In this document: piece by piece, positions 36,247 to 45,845 of the stretch
How positions within the stretch are numbered: the stretch's first letter is position 1
How the letters are laid out: each line of letters begins with the position of its first letter
Assembly (NCBI GenBank): GCA_965243565.1
Contig: OZ251571.1
Span: forward strand, 186,001 to 250,000
DNA: 64,000 nucleotides
Reading direction: 5' to 3'
From: CBDEVH01 sp965243565
GTDB taxonomy: Bacteria; Pseudomonadota; Gammaproteobacteria; Tethybacterales; Persebacteraceae
The notes under the pieces: generated by a model
The model's input: only the letters and a program-made list of their open reading frames with translations
Database searches by the model: none
Told to the model about the DNA's origin: nothing
Program-made: the position numbers and the translations under genes

Positions 36247-37849
36247 ATATTTTACGGCTAGATGATTTTTGCCTCGCATCACTGCCTTCTAAATAAAACA
36301 AAATACTAATGGCAATAAGTGCCAAACCAATGAGCAATAAAGCGGCGGGTGCGGCTAAATCGAGGGATTCATCAGAGGCGTATTGATAAACCACCAATGG
36401 CAGTGTGTTGAAATTTAAAGGACGTAAGGTTAGCGTCATCGATAGTTCTTTTAATGTTTCAAGAAAAATTAAAATAGTGCTTAGTGCCAATGCTGACCGT
36501 AGCATTGGAAAATAAACATAAAAGAATTTTTTAAAACCACGCATGGCTGCCATTTGAGTAACAGCATCAATATGGGGAGGTATTTTATTCATGCCCGATT
36601 CAAAATTACCTGCCACAATAATATAAAAGCGTGATAAACATGCCAACCCCAATGCAACAAAACTGTTAATGGCGATAACAGCACCGCTGAGTCCTATTAA
36701 TAAAAAAATACCTTGCGCGATAACCAAGCCGGGGAGGGCGTACATTACCCGAGCCAATTGGGCTAAGTAGCGAGTGATGCCTACTTTTTTATTGGTGCGT
36801 TTTTCCATGCCGAGAATGATAGACAGCACTACCGAGCCAATAATAATTAACAGGCACAACCATAGGCTACCAAGCATCGCATCTAGCAATAAATGGTTAT
36901 TGATGGGGGTTTGGATAGTGAGTGTTATTAAATGAGTAACGGGCAACCAAAACCCCATTATGCTAATGCCACCAATTAAAAGCCATGCCCCTAATTGTTG
37001 AAAAGTGGTTAAGCGATGACCACGTTCGCATTCAAAGCAGCGATCGCAGGCGGCGGTGTATTGTGCTTGTTTACGGCGGCCATGTTCTTCGGCACGTAAG
37101 ACAAAAAAGACAATGACCATAATAATGAGAGCCAAACGTATGGCACCTGTGGTATCGCCGCGATTCAGCCAGAGGTCGTAAATAGCCACGCCGATGGTTT
37201 GAATCCCAAAGTATTCGGCAATTGCAATATCGTTAAGCGATTCCATCACTACCAAGATGACGCCAATGATAATGGTGGGACGGGCAATGGGCAGTGTGAT
37301 TCGCCAAAAAATCATCCACCGTGATTTGCTCAATAGGCGTGCGGCACTTTGAATATGGCATTGTTGTTGTCTTAATGCCGAACGCACCATAAAAAAGATA
37401 TAAGGATACAGAGCAAGAGAAGTTGTGAAAATTGCGGCATCCATGCCATACAATGATATTCCCCAACCATAGCCAATGTCAGAATACGTATAAGCAGTAA
37501 TATAAGGAGGCAGTGCAAATGGGGCAATGAGCATCCACGTTGCAAATGATCGTCCTCGAAATTCACAAACAACGGTTAGCCACCCTAATGGCAGCGCGAT
37601 TAATAGCGACACTAAGACCGTACCACCCACATAAACCAATGTGTCTTGGCAGTATGATGCAATGGTTGATAATGTTAAGAATGTATCTTGATTAATCGAA
37701 AAAACACTCGCTATAACAATGGTGAGCAGTGGCGACAGTAGCATTAAAAAAAGTGCAATGGCAGCACAATGTAAAAAAGGAGCAGCCAACCGGCGACGCG
37801 GACGTGGACGGTATTTTTTTAGTGCTTCGAGACGATTTGTGGTATTCAC
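36236..37849 (-). CDS. fbpB: iron(III) ABC transporter permease (FbpB-like, duplicated)
   Basis: The 537-residue polytopic protein has two fused binding-protein-dependent transport domains, about 12 membrane segments, with EAA-type loops (SAARLLSKSRWMIFWRITLPIARP and a second around AMRGFKKFFYVYFP). This is the usual layout of FbpB/AfuB ferric permeases. It lies 4 nt downstream of fbpA, in one Fur-controlled transcript. The ATPase gene is not next to it but 2.9 kb away (40772). Confidence 0.9.
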   Translation of the reverse strand: MNTTNRLEALKKYRPRPRRRLAAPFLHCAAIALFLMLLSPLLTIVIASVFSINQDTFLTLSTIASYCQDTLVYVGGTVLVSLLIALPLGWLTVVCEFRGRSFATWMLIAPFALPPYITAYTYSDIGYGWGISLYGMDAAIFTTSLALYPYIFFMVRSALRQQQCHIQSAARLLSKSRWMIFWRITLPIARPTIIIGVILVVMESLNDIAIAEYFGIQTIGVAIYDLWLNRGDTTGAIRLALIIMVIVFFVLRAEEHGRRKQAQYTAACDRCFECERGHRLTTFQQLGAWLLIGGISIMGFWLPVTHLITLTIQTPINNHLLLDAMLGSLWLCLLIIIGSVVLSIILGMEKRTNKKVGITRYLAQLARVMYALPGLVIAQGIFLLIGLSGAVIAINSFVALGLACLSRFYIIVAGNFESGMNKIPPHIDAVTQMAAMRGFKKFFYVYFPMLRSALALSTILIFLETLKELSMTLTLRPLNFNTLPLVVYQYASDESLDLAAPAALLLIGLALIAISILFYLEGSDARQKSSSRKISNY

Positions 37850-37853
37850 TTAT

Positions 37854-38888
37854 TTAACCGTCTAACTCGACCTTTTCGACCAGTTGGGAGGCAATGCTGC
37901 GATAGCGAGCGATATCAGCAAGTGGTGCTGCTTTGTCAATTGCTTTGGTAAATAGTTGTAAATGTGCTGGCACTGTAATATCATTGCGAGCGGGATATTC
38001 GTTATTGTGTTTGGCAAATAATTGTTGTGCTTTTTTGCTGATTAAAAATTGCATAAAACGAAGGGCATTTTCTTTGTTGGGTGCGTTGGCTGCCAATGCT
38101 GCTCCGTTAATATTAATGTGTAATTGCTCGGGAAAAATAACATCTAGTTTTTCATTGATTTTTTGTCGCTGTTCATCGGTTTTGGCGACTTTGTAAAAGT
38201 AGTAATGATTTGCCAAACCAACCGTGCATTCGCCGTTTATAACCCCTTTAATTTGGGCGCGATCATTGCCACCGGGAGAGCGTGCTAGATTTTTTTTGAT
38301 GCCACGTAGCCATTGTTCGGTTTTTTGTTCACCAATGCGTGAAACCATGTCGGCAATAAGTGCAATATTGTAGTGATGCTTGCCGCTACGAATACAAACA
38401 CGGGCATCACTTGCAGTGGCTAAATCTTCATAGCGGCGAATCGAAGGTGTTTTTTTAGACACATACAATACTCGTGCGCGGCGTGTTATACCAATCCAAT
38501 CGTTGGTGTATAAATCTTGGGGCAGTGCCTTAGTATTAATGCTGTTAGGATAAGGTTGTACTAATCCTGCAGCAACGAAATCTTGTAAGCGTCCTGCATC
38601 AACCGCATAAATAATATCTGCTGCCGATTGACTGCTTTCGGCTTTCATGCGTTCGAGTAACCCTTTTTTTAAATAGAGTGCTTGTACTTTAATATCGGTT
38701 TGTTCTTCAAATGCACGAATAATAGGATCAAAAAAGACGGCTTGCCTATCGGTGTAAAGATTGATAATTTCATCTGCTTTGCTAGGAGCAATAATGGCGG
38801 TGAGTGCTAATAGGATAGTCGCCATTAAAAATGTTATTTTTTTAATGGTAAATTCAAGTAGAATTGCATTGTTTTTAGGAAGTATCAT
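37854..38888 (-). CDS. fbpA: periplasmic iron(III)-binding protein (FbpA-like)
   Basis: The protein (344 residues) has a signal peptide ending in APSKA before DEIINLYTDRQ, then the ferric-binding family body (IKVQALYLKKGLLERMKAE, GKHHYNIALIADM, ANHYYFYK with the paired tyrosines expected to bind iron). The open frame runs upstream to 38957, but the promoter at 38929-38957 puts transcription near 38922, so the ATG at 38888 is the first plausible start; 38825 is an alternative. A Fur box lies in the promoter. It delivers Fe3+ to FbpB. Confidence 0.9.
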   Translation of the reverse strand: MILPKNNAILLEFTIKKITFLMATILLALTAIIAPSKADEIINLYTDRQAVFFDPIIRAFEEQTDIKVQALYLKKGLLERMKAESSQSAADIIYAVDAGRLQDFVAAGLVQPYPNSINTKALPQDLYTNDWIGITRRARVLYVSKKTPSIRRYEDLATASDARVCIRSGKHHYNIALIADMVSRIGEQKTEQWLRGIKKNLARSPGGNDRAQIKGVINGECTVGLANHYYFYKVAKTDEQRQKINEKLDVIFPEQLHININGAALAANAPNKENALRFMQFLISKKAQQLFAKHNNEYPARNDITVPAHLQLFTKAIDKAAPLADIARYRSIASQLVEKVELDG

Positions 38889-38928
38889 AGTATATTTCAA
38901 TATTAAAAGCACAAGCAGTGAAGTAAGC

Positions 38929-38957
38929 ATTATATCAATAATGATAATCATTATCAA
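38929..38957 (-). promoter_or_regulatory. fbpA promoter
   Basis: On the minus strand TTGATA (plus coordinates 38952-38957) and a perfect TATAAT (38929-38934) are separated by exactly 17 nt. The predicted transcription start is near 38922, giving a leader of about 34 nt to the ATG at 38888. The Fur box covers the -35 and spacer, the classical position for iron-dependent repression. Confidence 0.8.
38937..38955. promoter_or_regulatory. Fur box
   Basis: AATAATGATAATCATTATC matches the 19-bp Fur consensus at 18 positions (first base A instead of G). It sits between fbpA and the divergent yhdH gene, 20 nt before the latter's ATG. It overlaps the fbpA promoter core, so Fe-Fur should repress fbpAB when iron is plentiful and could also affect yhdH. 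Confidence 0.9.
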
Positions 38958-38975
38958 TAAATAAAGAGGTAAAAA

Positions 38976-39962
38976 ATGAGTAATATTCCTGGAAATTTCA
39001 ATGCGCTGGTCGGTCGTGATGGCGTGGTTTCTTTAGAACAAGCGGATGCTTCTGTTTTATACGATGGTGATGTGACTGTTAAAGTTGCTTATTCTTGTAT
39101 TAACTATAAAGATGCATTGGCAATTACCGGCACTGGCGGAAAAATATTGCGTACTTCTCCTATTGTGCCCGGTATTGATTACGCTGGTACGGTTGTAACA
39201 AGTAAGTCAGATTCATTTAGTGAGGGTGATCAGGTATTACTAACGGGTTATGGTGTTGGAGAATCACATAGTGGTGGTTTTGCCGAATTTGCCCGAGCAA
39301 AAGCAGAATGGTTGCTACCAATACCCAGTCAAATTGATGCCAAACAGGCGATGACTTGTGGTACTGCTGGTTTAACAGCGGCGTTGTGTGTTCAAACCTT
39401 GCTGTCGAGCAACACATTAAAATCAGGTGATGCGGTTGTTGTCAGTGGTGCATCTGGTGGTGTTGGCAGTTTTGCTGTTTTATTATTATCGCGTTTGGGC
39501 TATCGCGTTACTGCTGTTAGCCGCGAAGAAGCGCGCGATTACCTACAGAGTTTGGGTGCGACAGATTTAATTTCTCGTGCTGATATGTCTGAAAAATCAC
39601 GCCCACTTGAAAAATCACGTTGGGCTGGAGCCGTGGATACAGTTGGTGACAGTGTCTTGTCACGTATATTATCCGAAATGAATTACAATTCTGTGGTGGC
39701 TGCTTGTGGTTTGGCAGGTGGCTTTAAGCTTGAGACCACAGTGATGCCGTTTATATTACGCAACGTTTGTTTGGCAGGTGTTGATTCGGTTATGGCATCG
39801 GTTGAAAAACGCCAACAGGCGTGGAAACTACTTGCTGAGAATTTAAAAGCAGAAGATTACAAGCGTGTTGGCTCTAATGCCATTGGTTTAGCAAATGTAG
39901 CCGAAGCCTGTGAAGAAGTTATTAGTGGTAGCAATAACGGCAGATTTTTAGTACAACTATAA
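38976..39962 (+). CDS. acuI: YhdH/AcuI family NADPH-dependent acryloyl-CoA/quinone oxidoreductase
   Basis: The 328-residue medium-chain dehydrogenase/reductase has no zinc ligands and matches YhdH/AcuI: SCINYKDALAITG, PIVPGIDYAGTV, GYGVGESHSGGFAE, GTAGLTAALCV and the NADPH-binding VVSGASGGVGSFAV. AcuI reduces acryloyl-CoA to propionyl-CoA. AGAGG precedes the ATG at good distance. The start lies 20 nt from the Fur box, so iron control is possible, though the promoter for this side was not clear. Confidence 0.88.
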   Translation: MSNIPGNFNALVGRDGVVSLEQADASVLYDGDVTVKVAYSCINYKDALAITGTGGKILRTSPIVPGIDYAGTVVTSKSDSFSEGDQVLLTGYGVGESHSGGFAEFARAKAEWLLPIPSQIDAKQAMTCGTAGLTAALCVQTLLSSNTLKSGDAVVVSGASGGVGSFAVLLLSRLGYRVTAVSREEARDYLQSLGATDLISRADMSEKSRPLEKSRWAGAVDTVGDSVLSRILSEMNYNSVVAACGLAGGFKLETTVMPFILRNVCLAGVDSVMASVEKRQQAWKLLAENLKAEDYKRVGSNAIGLANVAEACEEVISGSNNGRFLVQL

Positions 39963-40014
39963 AACGAGTCACTTGCCCAAAAGGGTGGTGGTAGCCCAAT
40001 AACCCATCGTTTTG

Positions 40015-40036
40015 TTTGGTCGCTGTAGCGACTAAA
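40015..40036 (+). terminator. candidate intrinsic terminator between yhdH and terC
   Basis: TTTGGTCGCT, a two-base GT loop and AGCGACTAAA form a ten-pair stem with one G-T pair. A short T run (ATTTTT) follows after about 5 nt on the plus strand. The place, 52 nt after the yhdH stop and just before the convergent terC stop, fits. The two-base loop would in practice open to four, and the distance to the T run is longer than ideal. Confidence 0.5.
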
Positions 40037-40046
40037 CTGCGTATTT

Positions 40047-40742
40047 TTAATCGGTTGAAGGAGAAGGTGGTGCGGTTGGTGGTCGATAATTTTTGATATA
40101 AGTGATGGTGGTAAAAACAGCACCAAACACAATAACAATCATCCATTCTATTGCCGTTCCCCATGTTGAGACATAAGGCATAATGAGGGCATCATCAAGA
40201 ATAATACGACCAGCAATACAGGCTAAAAGCAAGACCCCTACCACCGTTAATAGTGGGAATTTATTGAGTAACTTTAACGTTAAAAGGCTACCACCCATTA
40301 CTATTGGAACGCTAATGAGCAAGCCCAAGATAATAAGTAGATAGTCACCGCGGGCAGCACCTGCTATCGCTAATACGTTATCGAGTGCCATTGCGGTATC
40401 GGCAATAATGATGATTTTCATGGCTTGCCAAAAAGTGGTTGCGGTGGCGTTGCCGTGTTTGTCTTCGCCATGTTTTAACAGCCCCCAAGCAATATAAAAC
40501 AGCACCAAACCACCGATTAAAGCGAGTGCGGGTATTTTTAATAATGTGGCGACAAAAAAGGTTAAAACGGCACGCACGCCAATCGCCCCTATCGTGCCCA
40601 AAATAATGGCTTTTTTCTTTAAGTGGTTGGGCAGATTACGGGCTGCCAGTGCTATAACAACGGCATTATCACCCGCCAGTAATATATCAATTAAAACAAT
40701 TGAGGCCAAAGCCCCGAACCAAGCAACAGAGAAGAGTTCCAT
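40047..40742 (-). CDS. TerC family integral membrane protein (YjbE-like)
   Basis: The 231-residue protein has about seven membrane segments with the two TerC signature repeats: IVLIDILLAGDNAVVIALA near residue 17 and IIIADTAMALDNVLAIAGA near residue 112, each with a membrane Asp and Asn. The family is linked to metal efflux (manganese exporters in several bacteria) and tellurite resistance. Its place between fbpB and fbpC suggests a metal-related role, but that is inference. The C-terminal Pro-rich tail is cytoplasmic or periplasmic and short. Confidence 0.85.
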   Translation of the reverse strand: MELFSVAWFGALASIVLIDILLAGDNAVVIALAARNLPNHLKKKAIILGTIGAIGVRAVLTFFVATLLKIPALALIGGLVLFYIAWGLLKHGEDKHGNATATTFWQAMKIIIIADTAMALDNVLAIAGAARGDYLLIILGLLISVPIVMGGSLLTLKLLNKFPLLTVVGVLLLACIAGRIILDDALIMPYVSTWGTAIEWMIVIVFGAVFTTITYIKNYRPPTAPPSPSTD

Positions 40743-40771
40743 AGAGCTATATTATAATCTTTTTTATGAAA

Positions 40772-41824
40772 CTACAGAGCAGGAAATAGGGTTAGTTGAG
40801 GGACGGTGGCACGGACAAAAACGGTCTCACCAGTAGCAAAGATATGACTCGATGGCATAACCGAGATAACTTGTTCATTATTGTCTAAACGCAGAACATA
40901 ATGTGTGGTGGCACCGCGGAAAACTCGTCGCGTTACAACGGCACGCGCGCCTTCGGTTTTATCAACAATAATATTATCAGGGCGTAATAATACTTTTACT
41001 TTCTGGCCATGACGGATAAGCGGGTAATCTTTTTGTGAATGCTCTCCTAGCCGTCCTAGCTGGTTTTCTATTCCACCGTCTGCGGTTACTTCTGCAGATA
41101 ACAAAAAACCTTCACCAACAAATTCGGCAACAAATGTGCAGTTGGGGCGATGATAAAGGTTTTCTATTTTGTCCCATTGACAAATAGCACCTTCGTTAAT
41201 AACGCCGCCACTGTCTGCTATTAAAAAAGCCTCGTTTTGGTTGTGTGTAACGACCAATGTTGTTTGTTGCTTGCTTTTGAGAATATCACGTAATTGGCGG
41301 CTGATTTTTTCATGTAAAGAAGCGTCAAGTCGTGATAAAGGTTCATCTAATAAAAGTAAATCGGGTTGGGTTGCCAATGCGCGTGCTAGTGCGACTCGTT
41401 GTTGCTGTCCTCCTGAAACTTCATGAGGGTATGCTTGTGCAAGTTGGGCAATATCGCATAAGTCCATGACTTCTTGTACAGCGTAATCGGCTTGCTCGGG
41501 AGTTGTTTCGTGCAAACCAAAGGCGACATTGTCATAGACATTAAGATGGGGAAACAAGGCAAAATCTTGAAAAACCATGCCAATGCGGCGTTGTTCTGGT
41601 GGGCAAGTGGTCAGTTTGTTGCTCAGCAGACGGTTATTGAGAGAAATAGAGCCATTTGTGATTGATTCTAAACCAGCTATACACAGTAAAACGGTTGATT
41701 TTCCTGAACCAGATGGTCCCATCAAACAACCAACTTCGCCCTCTTGCAATGCAAAACCAATGGTGTTTAAAACGGGTTTTTTGTCATAGACATGGCATAT
41801 TCCATCAACCGATAAATAGGTCAT
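40772..41824 (-). CDS. fbpC: iron(III) ABC transporter ATPase (FbpC-like)
   Basis: The 350-residue ATPase has Walker A GPSGSGKST, Q-loop MVFQDFALFPHL, signature VSGGQQQR, Walker B LLLLDEPLSRLD and switch H in VVTHN, followed by a C-terminal TOBE-like regulatory domain (KVLLRPDNIIVD). This is the FbpC/CysA/PotA architecture. It is the natural ATPase for FbpA-FbpB but is separated from them by acuI and terC, so it needs its own promoter. I saw no clear Fur box upstream of it. Confidence 0.88.
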   Translation of the reverse strand: MTYLSVDGICHVYDKKPVLNTIGFALQEGEVGCLMGPSGSGKSTVLLCIAGLESITNGSISLNNRLLSNKLTTCPPEQRRIGMVFQDFALFPHLNVYDNVAFGLHETTPEQADYAVQEVMDLCDIAQLAQAYPHEVSGGQQQRVALARALATQPDLLLLDEPLSRLDASLHEKISRQLRDILKSKQQTTLVVTHNQNEAFLIADSGGVINEGAICQWDKIENLYHRPNCTFVAEFVGEGFLLSAEVTADGGIENQLGRLGEHSQKDYPLIRHGQKVKVLLRPDNIIVDKTEGARAVVTRRVFRGATTHYVLRLDNNEQVISVMPSSHIFATGETVFVRATVPQLTLFPAL

Positions 41825-42070
41825 GGTTTATTGTGCCAATGCTTTGATAAAAAGGCAGGGAGGCAATGAATGATAAATCAGATTTTTTTGCATGACAGTA
41901 ACAAGAATGGTAAAAAAAAGTCAGTGTGATTCGTTGTGATTAATAAAAAGATGGATAACGAATGGATAGGCATTATGTCATATTAGCACCCTGTGAATTA
42001 GGTATATTATAGTTTAATTGTTATAATTTATAAAAATTTTGAATAAATTCTCACATCGAAATTTATAAAA
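41825..42070. other. intergenic region between fbpC and the autotransporter
   Basis: This 246-nt AT-rich divergent region holds a TATAAT at 42022-42027, 44 nt before the autotransporter ATG, which may be its -10 box. No good -35 is visible. AATGATAAATCA near 41865 has a faint Fur-like look but does not fit the 19-bp consensus. Nothing else was recognised. Confidence 0.4.
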
Positions 42071-45000
42071 ATGAGAAATAAACACTTGAAATTGTTAAAT
42101 AATAAGTCAATAGTTGAGTGGCTTACACATTGCTTACTTGCTGTGCTCATAACATTTGTTTTGTCAGCCTGTGGAGGTGGAGGTGGCAGTAGCAGTGTTT
42201 CACTAGAAGACAACGCGGTGGTGCCATTGGTCGTTATGCCTGCTGAATCTTTAGAATTTGTAGTTCAAGATATCAATGGTGCTACCCTTACGCTAACCAT
42301 TAGTCAGGCGGATATTCAACCACTAACGCTAACCGTCGGCGATGTTAATTCTATTGCCCAAGACGCTCTTTTCTTTTTATTTAATCTAAATCGTCAAGCC
42401 ATTACTGTTGACGATGTCAGCTATCAAGTTATGACAACAATCATCAATAGTGTAACAACTTCGATGACAACCATTATTACCGTGGATAAGATTTATACTG
42501 ATGCCGCTCTGTACACTGTTGGTACCGACATTATTACTCTTGCCAATTACATGATTGAGCACAATCTACCAATTATTGAAAAAGCATTTATCACTGTTAC
42601 CACCACTTTAAATGTTGACGATTCTATGGAATTTGTTAACCTTATCGAAGCCAACACTATTGACTATGATGAAACGGTAACCAATACTATTACAATGGTT
42701 CTGACTTCCACAGTACAAGGTGTGTTTACTGTTACAGCCGCAACAGATTACGTTCCCGATGACAAACAGATTAGTATCACCATCGCTTCTATTATCATCG
42801 GTAGTTATGGACAAACCATAACGAATGTAGTAACGAGTTCGATTGACATAATCACCAATTTATCCGACATTCTAACCATTACTGCCGCCAATCAACTGCC
42901 CGATGGCACAGTTGCCATAATACAAGAATTAACGCTCACTATTGGGCAATACGACAGTACCATCACTGTTACCAATAAAATGTCCATTACCTATGTTGGT
43001 GCCGACAATGTTGAATTCACACCAAGCCAGCAAATAAAATATTATTATTTTTATCACCAAGGCGATAAAATTTTACTGACTAGAGATGACTTAGTGGCAA
43101 TGGGCATTACTCTATCGCCTATTACTGTTTCTGTTTTCAACAACAACGCCACCATAACACTGGGGGTGATAACGCTAAACATCGTTGATTATTTATCAAC
43201 GGTTACCACGACAATTGATGAAAATTTTTATGACGATACGGTGATCATTTATGACAGTTATCTAACGGTTACTCAAGATATTACTGATCTTAGCACCGTG
43301 ACATTAATGATTAGTGAAGAAAAAGACAATGGGATTAACATCACTTTGTATGCTGGTTATACAACGCTTGATTATAAAATGACGGTCAATCTTTCTGGAG
43401 CAAAAGTGATAACTACTTTTACCCAAGGTATAACACTAGGCTTTGATAGCGACGGTTCGCTTAGTTATGGCATATTGCCGGCACCCAACCCCAAAGGCAC
43501 TATAGAATACGATACCGCTGAGTACAAAAGTATCAACGTCAACAATGGATTGGGTGCTATTAATGCCAAAGAAGCTTACGAACGTGGTTATTTTGGAGCC
43601 AGTGTAACAATAGCAGTGGTTGATACAGGTGTGCTAACCTCGCACGTGGAGTTGGCTGCTAACATTGTGCCGGGTTACCGTTTGGTTAACGCTTTCGGTA
43701 GCCTTGCTACTACCAATATCACCGATCTTGATGGGCATGGAACGCATGTGGCTGGTATTGCGGGGGGTGTTTTAGATGGACAGCGTTTTCATGGAGTGGC
43801 GCCATCCGTTAGCATTATGCCAATACAGTCTCAGATAAATAGCGACGGTGGTTTTTATCCAACACGTGGATTAGAACTTTTACTAACAAGCTCTCTGGCT
43901 AAAGATCATGTACAAATCGTTAATAACAGTTGGGGATTTGACATTACACCATTGGACGGTACTTATAACGGTACAAGATATCGCGTGGACATACCTTTTA
44001 TACATCATATCCTAGATCAGGATATTTTCGAAGTGAATGAATTTGAACAATGGGGTAATGATATTGCCGACAATGATATGGTGCTGGTTTTTGCAGCAGG
44101 CAACGATTATTGGAATTCAGAAACAGGCGAAATTCGTCTTTGTGATCCAAGTCTAGACGATGATGAATATTGTGGAGCAGAAGATAGTGACGTGTTATTG
44201 ACAGTATCTGCTCAAAATCTAATTGATAACTTTGTTGCGGACTCAACCAATAATAATATACAGAGCTATGGCACGCTTTCTACCTTGAATATATCGCCCA
44301 ATGATGGCGGAGGCTATAGTTTAATGCCCCTATACAATTCTAATTTTATCGGTAAACTTGTTATTGCTGTTGCACTGAACTCTAGCAATAGCGCCATCGC
44401 TTCATTTAGCAATGGCTGTGGTCCTGCCAAAAACTGGTGTCTTGCGGCACCGGGTACGTATATAGAAAGTGCTGGAATTAATAATAATACCGATCTTCTC
44501 ACAATAAGTGGAACGTCGATGGCGACACCTCATATATCGGGTGCGCTGGCGGTATTAAAAAGTCGCTTTCCTTCTATGCCGATGAGCGTCGTATTAGCCA
44601 TTCTCTTTGAAGCGGCAGATGATATGGGGGACACTGGTATTGACGAAGTTTACGGACATGGCAAACTTAATTTAGGATCTGCCATTACTTTGCAAGGCAG
44701 CGTTAATTTGGTTATACCGGGCGTGGACGCAAATAACAACAGTCAAGTTAACAACAGTTTTGTTGTTGCATCGCCACAGTTACATGGCTTTGCACGGCAA
44801 CTATCTGCTTTGCCCGTTGCCGTTGAGTATCTTGAAGGTCAATACTATAATATGTCAATGTCCGACCTAATTACTGAGACAGGTACAACCGATTTGCCAG
44901 AAATAGGGTCGTCTGCCTACCATAGCCTCCCCAGTCAAGAAGGTATAAAAAACAAAGCTGTTTTTTCAAATATTTACTTACAACAAGATCAAACAGGAAA

Positions 45001-45814
45001 ACTAATAAACGTTCACTACAAAACAGAACAGCTGTATTTGCGTTATAATTTTTGCGACGACTGTGACGAAGTTGGCTTGTTGTGGGACAGTTTTGACACG
45101 GTTGACATCAACAACACGACCCCTTATTTTATGGAAGAATCGCAACACTTAATGGGCGCGGCTCGGTTATCGGAATCTTGGGCTGTACTATTTGGCATGG
45201 GATTGTCTGCTAAAGACAAAACCGATAGCAATTATTCTCAATGGGGCGTGCGTTGGCTAAAAGACAACATAGCAGGCGGCAATCTATATGGCGAATATAT
45301 GCACATTAGCGAAAACGAGACGCTGTTAGGTGATGACTTTAGCAATTGGGGTATTAACAATGCGACCACCCATCAAGGCAGATTCGGCTTTTCCATGCCA
45401 TTGCATTCATCATGGCTATTAAACACCGATTACACCATTGGTTTTGGCAAAGCCGATATTAACAACCACCTGTTAAACGCCTTTAACTACCGCTATCAAG
45501 GTGTTCGTTTGGGGCTCAAGGCAACATCGCTATTACGGTCGGATGATGTTTTTCGCTTTGGCATACATCGCAAAACAAGCATAGACAAAGGCACAGCAAA
45601 CGTATCACGTGGTGTATTGGTGGATGGAAAAATTGACTATATAACTGAAAAAGTATCGTGGTCTAACGACAATATAACATCATTGCATTTGGGCTATGGC
45701 GTTCGCTTGAATAAAAACACCGAATTAGGGTTGGGCTTAGAACATGCCCGCATTGAATCACAACAAGCACAAAACGAAACAGCCGCATCCCTGTATTGGC
45801 GGTTGCGTTTTTAA
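42071..45814 (+). CDS. lipidated subtilisin-like serine protease autotransporter (NalP type)
   Basis: The 1247-residue protein has four parts. Residues 1-34 form a lipoprotein signal with lipobox LSAC (Cys34), followed by GGGGGSSS. Residues about 45-490 are rich in T, V and I with beta-strand-like repeats (TLTIGQYDSTITVTN, SITIASIIIGSYGQTIT). Residues about 500-870 are an S8 subtilase with the catalytic triad D518 (AVVDTG), H556 (DGHGTHVAG) and S816 (SGTSMATPH). Residues about 970-1247 look like an autotransporter beta-barrel ending in LYWRLRF with terminal Phe. NalP/AspA of Neisseria is the best-known lipidated relative and trims other surface proteins. The 450-residue N-terminal region is unusual. 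It lies beside, but divergent from, the iron transporter genes. Confidence 0.85.
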   Translation: MRNKHLKLLNNKSIVEWLTHCLLAVLITFVLSACGGGGGSSSVSLEDNAVVPLVVMPAESLEFVVQDINGATLTLTISQADIQPLTLTVGDVNSIAQDALFFLFNLNRQAITVDDVSYQVMTTIINSVTTSMTTIITVDKIYTDAALYTVGTDIITLANYMIEHNLPIIEKAFITVTTTLNVDDSMEFVNLIEANTIDYDETVTNTITMVLTSTVQGVFTVTAATDYVPDDKQISITIASIIIGSYGQTITNVVTSSIDIITNLSDILTITAANQLPDGTVAIIQELTLTIGQYDSTITVTNKMSITYVGADNVEFTPSQQIKYYYFYHQGDKILLTRDDLVAMGITLSPITVSVFNNNATITLGVITLNIVDYLSTVTTTIDENFYDDTVIIYDSYLTVTQDITDLSTVTLMISEEKDNGINITLYAGYTTLDYKMTVNLSGAKVITTFTQGITLGFDSDGSLSYGILPAPNPKGTIEYDTAEYKSINVNNGLGAINAKEAYERGYFGASVTIAVVDTGVLTSHVELAANIVPGYRLVNAFGSLATTNITDLDGHGTHVAGIAGGVLDGQRFHGVAPSVSIMPIQSQINSDGGFYPTRGLELLLTSSLAKDHVQIVNNSWGFDITPLDGTYNGTRYRVDIPFIHHILDQDIFEVNEFEQWGNDIADNDMVLVFAAGNDYWNSETGEIRLCDPSLDDDEYCGAEDSDVLLTVSAQNLIDNFVADSTNNNIQSYGTLSTLNISPNDGGGYSLMPLYNSNFIGKLVIAVALNSSNSAIASFSNGCGPAKNWCLAAPGTYIESAGINNNTDLLTISGTSMATPHISGALAVLKSRFPSMPMSVVLAILFEAADDMGDTGIDEVYGHGKLNLGSAITLQGSVNLVIPGVDANNNSQVNNSFVVASPQLHGFARQLSALPVAVEYLEGQYYNMSMSDLITETGTTDLPEIGSSAYHSLPSQEGIKNKAVFSNIYLQQDQTGKLINVHYKTEQLYLRYNFCDDCDEVGLLWDSFDTVDINNTTPYFMEESQHLMGAARLSESWAVLFGMGLSAKDKTDSNYSQWGVRWLKDNIAGGNLYGEYMHISENETLLGDDFSNWGINNATTHQGRFGFSMPLHSSWLLNTDYTIGFGKADINNHLLNAFNYRYQGVRLGLKATSLLRSDDVFRFGIHRKTSIDKGTANVSRGVLVDGKIDYITEKVSWSNDNITSLHLGYGVRLNKNTELGLGLEHARIESQQAQNETAASLYWRLRF

Positions 45815-45845
45815 AATAAGTCGATTGTTATCGTTTTATTACTGA

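Noticed and set aside
41860..41885. Possible second Fur box upstream of fbpC
   Set aside because: AATGATAAATCA has only a partial resemblance and needs an extra base to fit; it fails the 19-bp consensus that is matched so well at 38937.
42608..42814. Antisense frame within the autotransporter gene
   Set aside because: Product of the repeated T/I/V codon pattern read backwards; no support.
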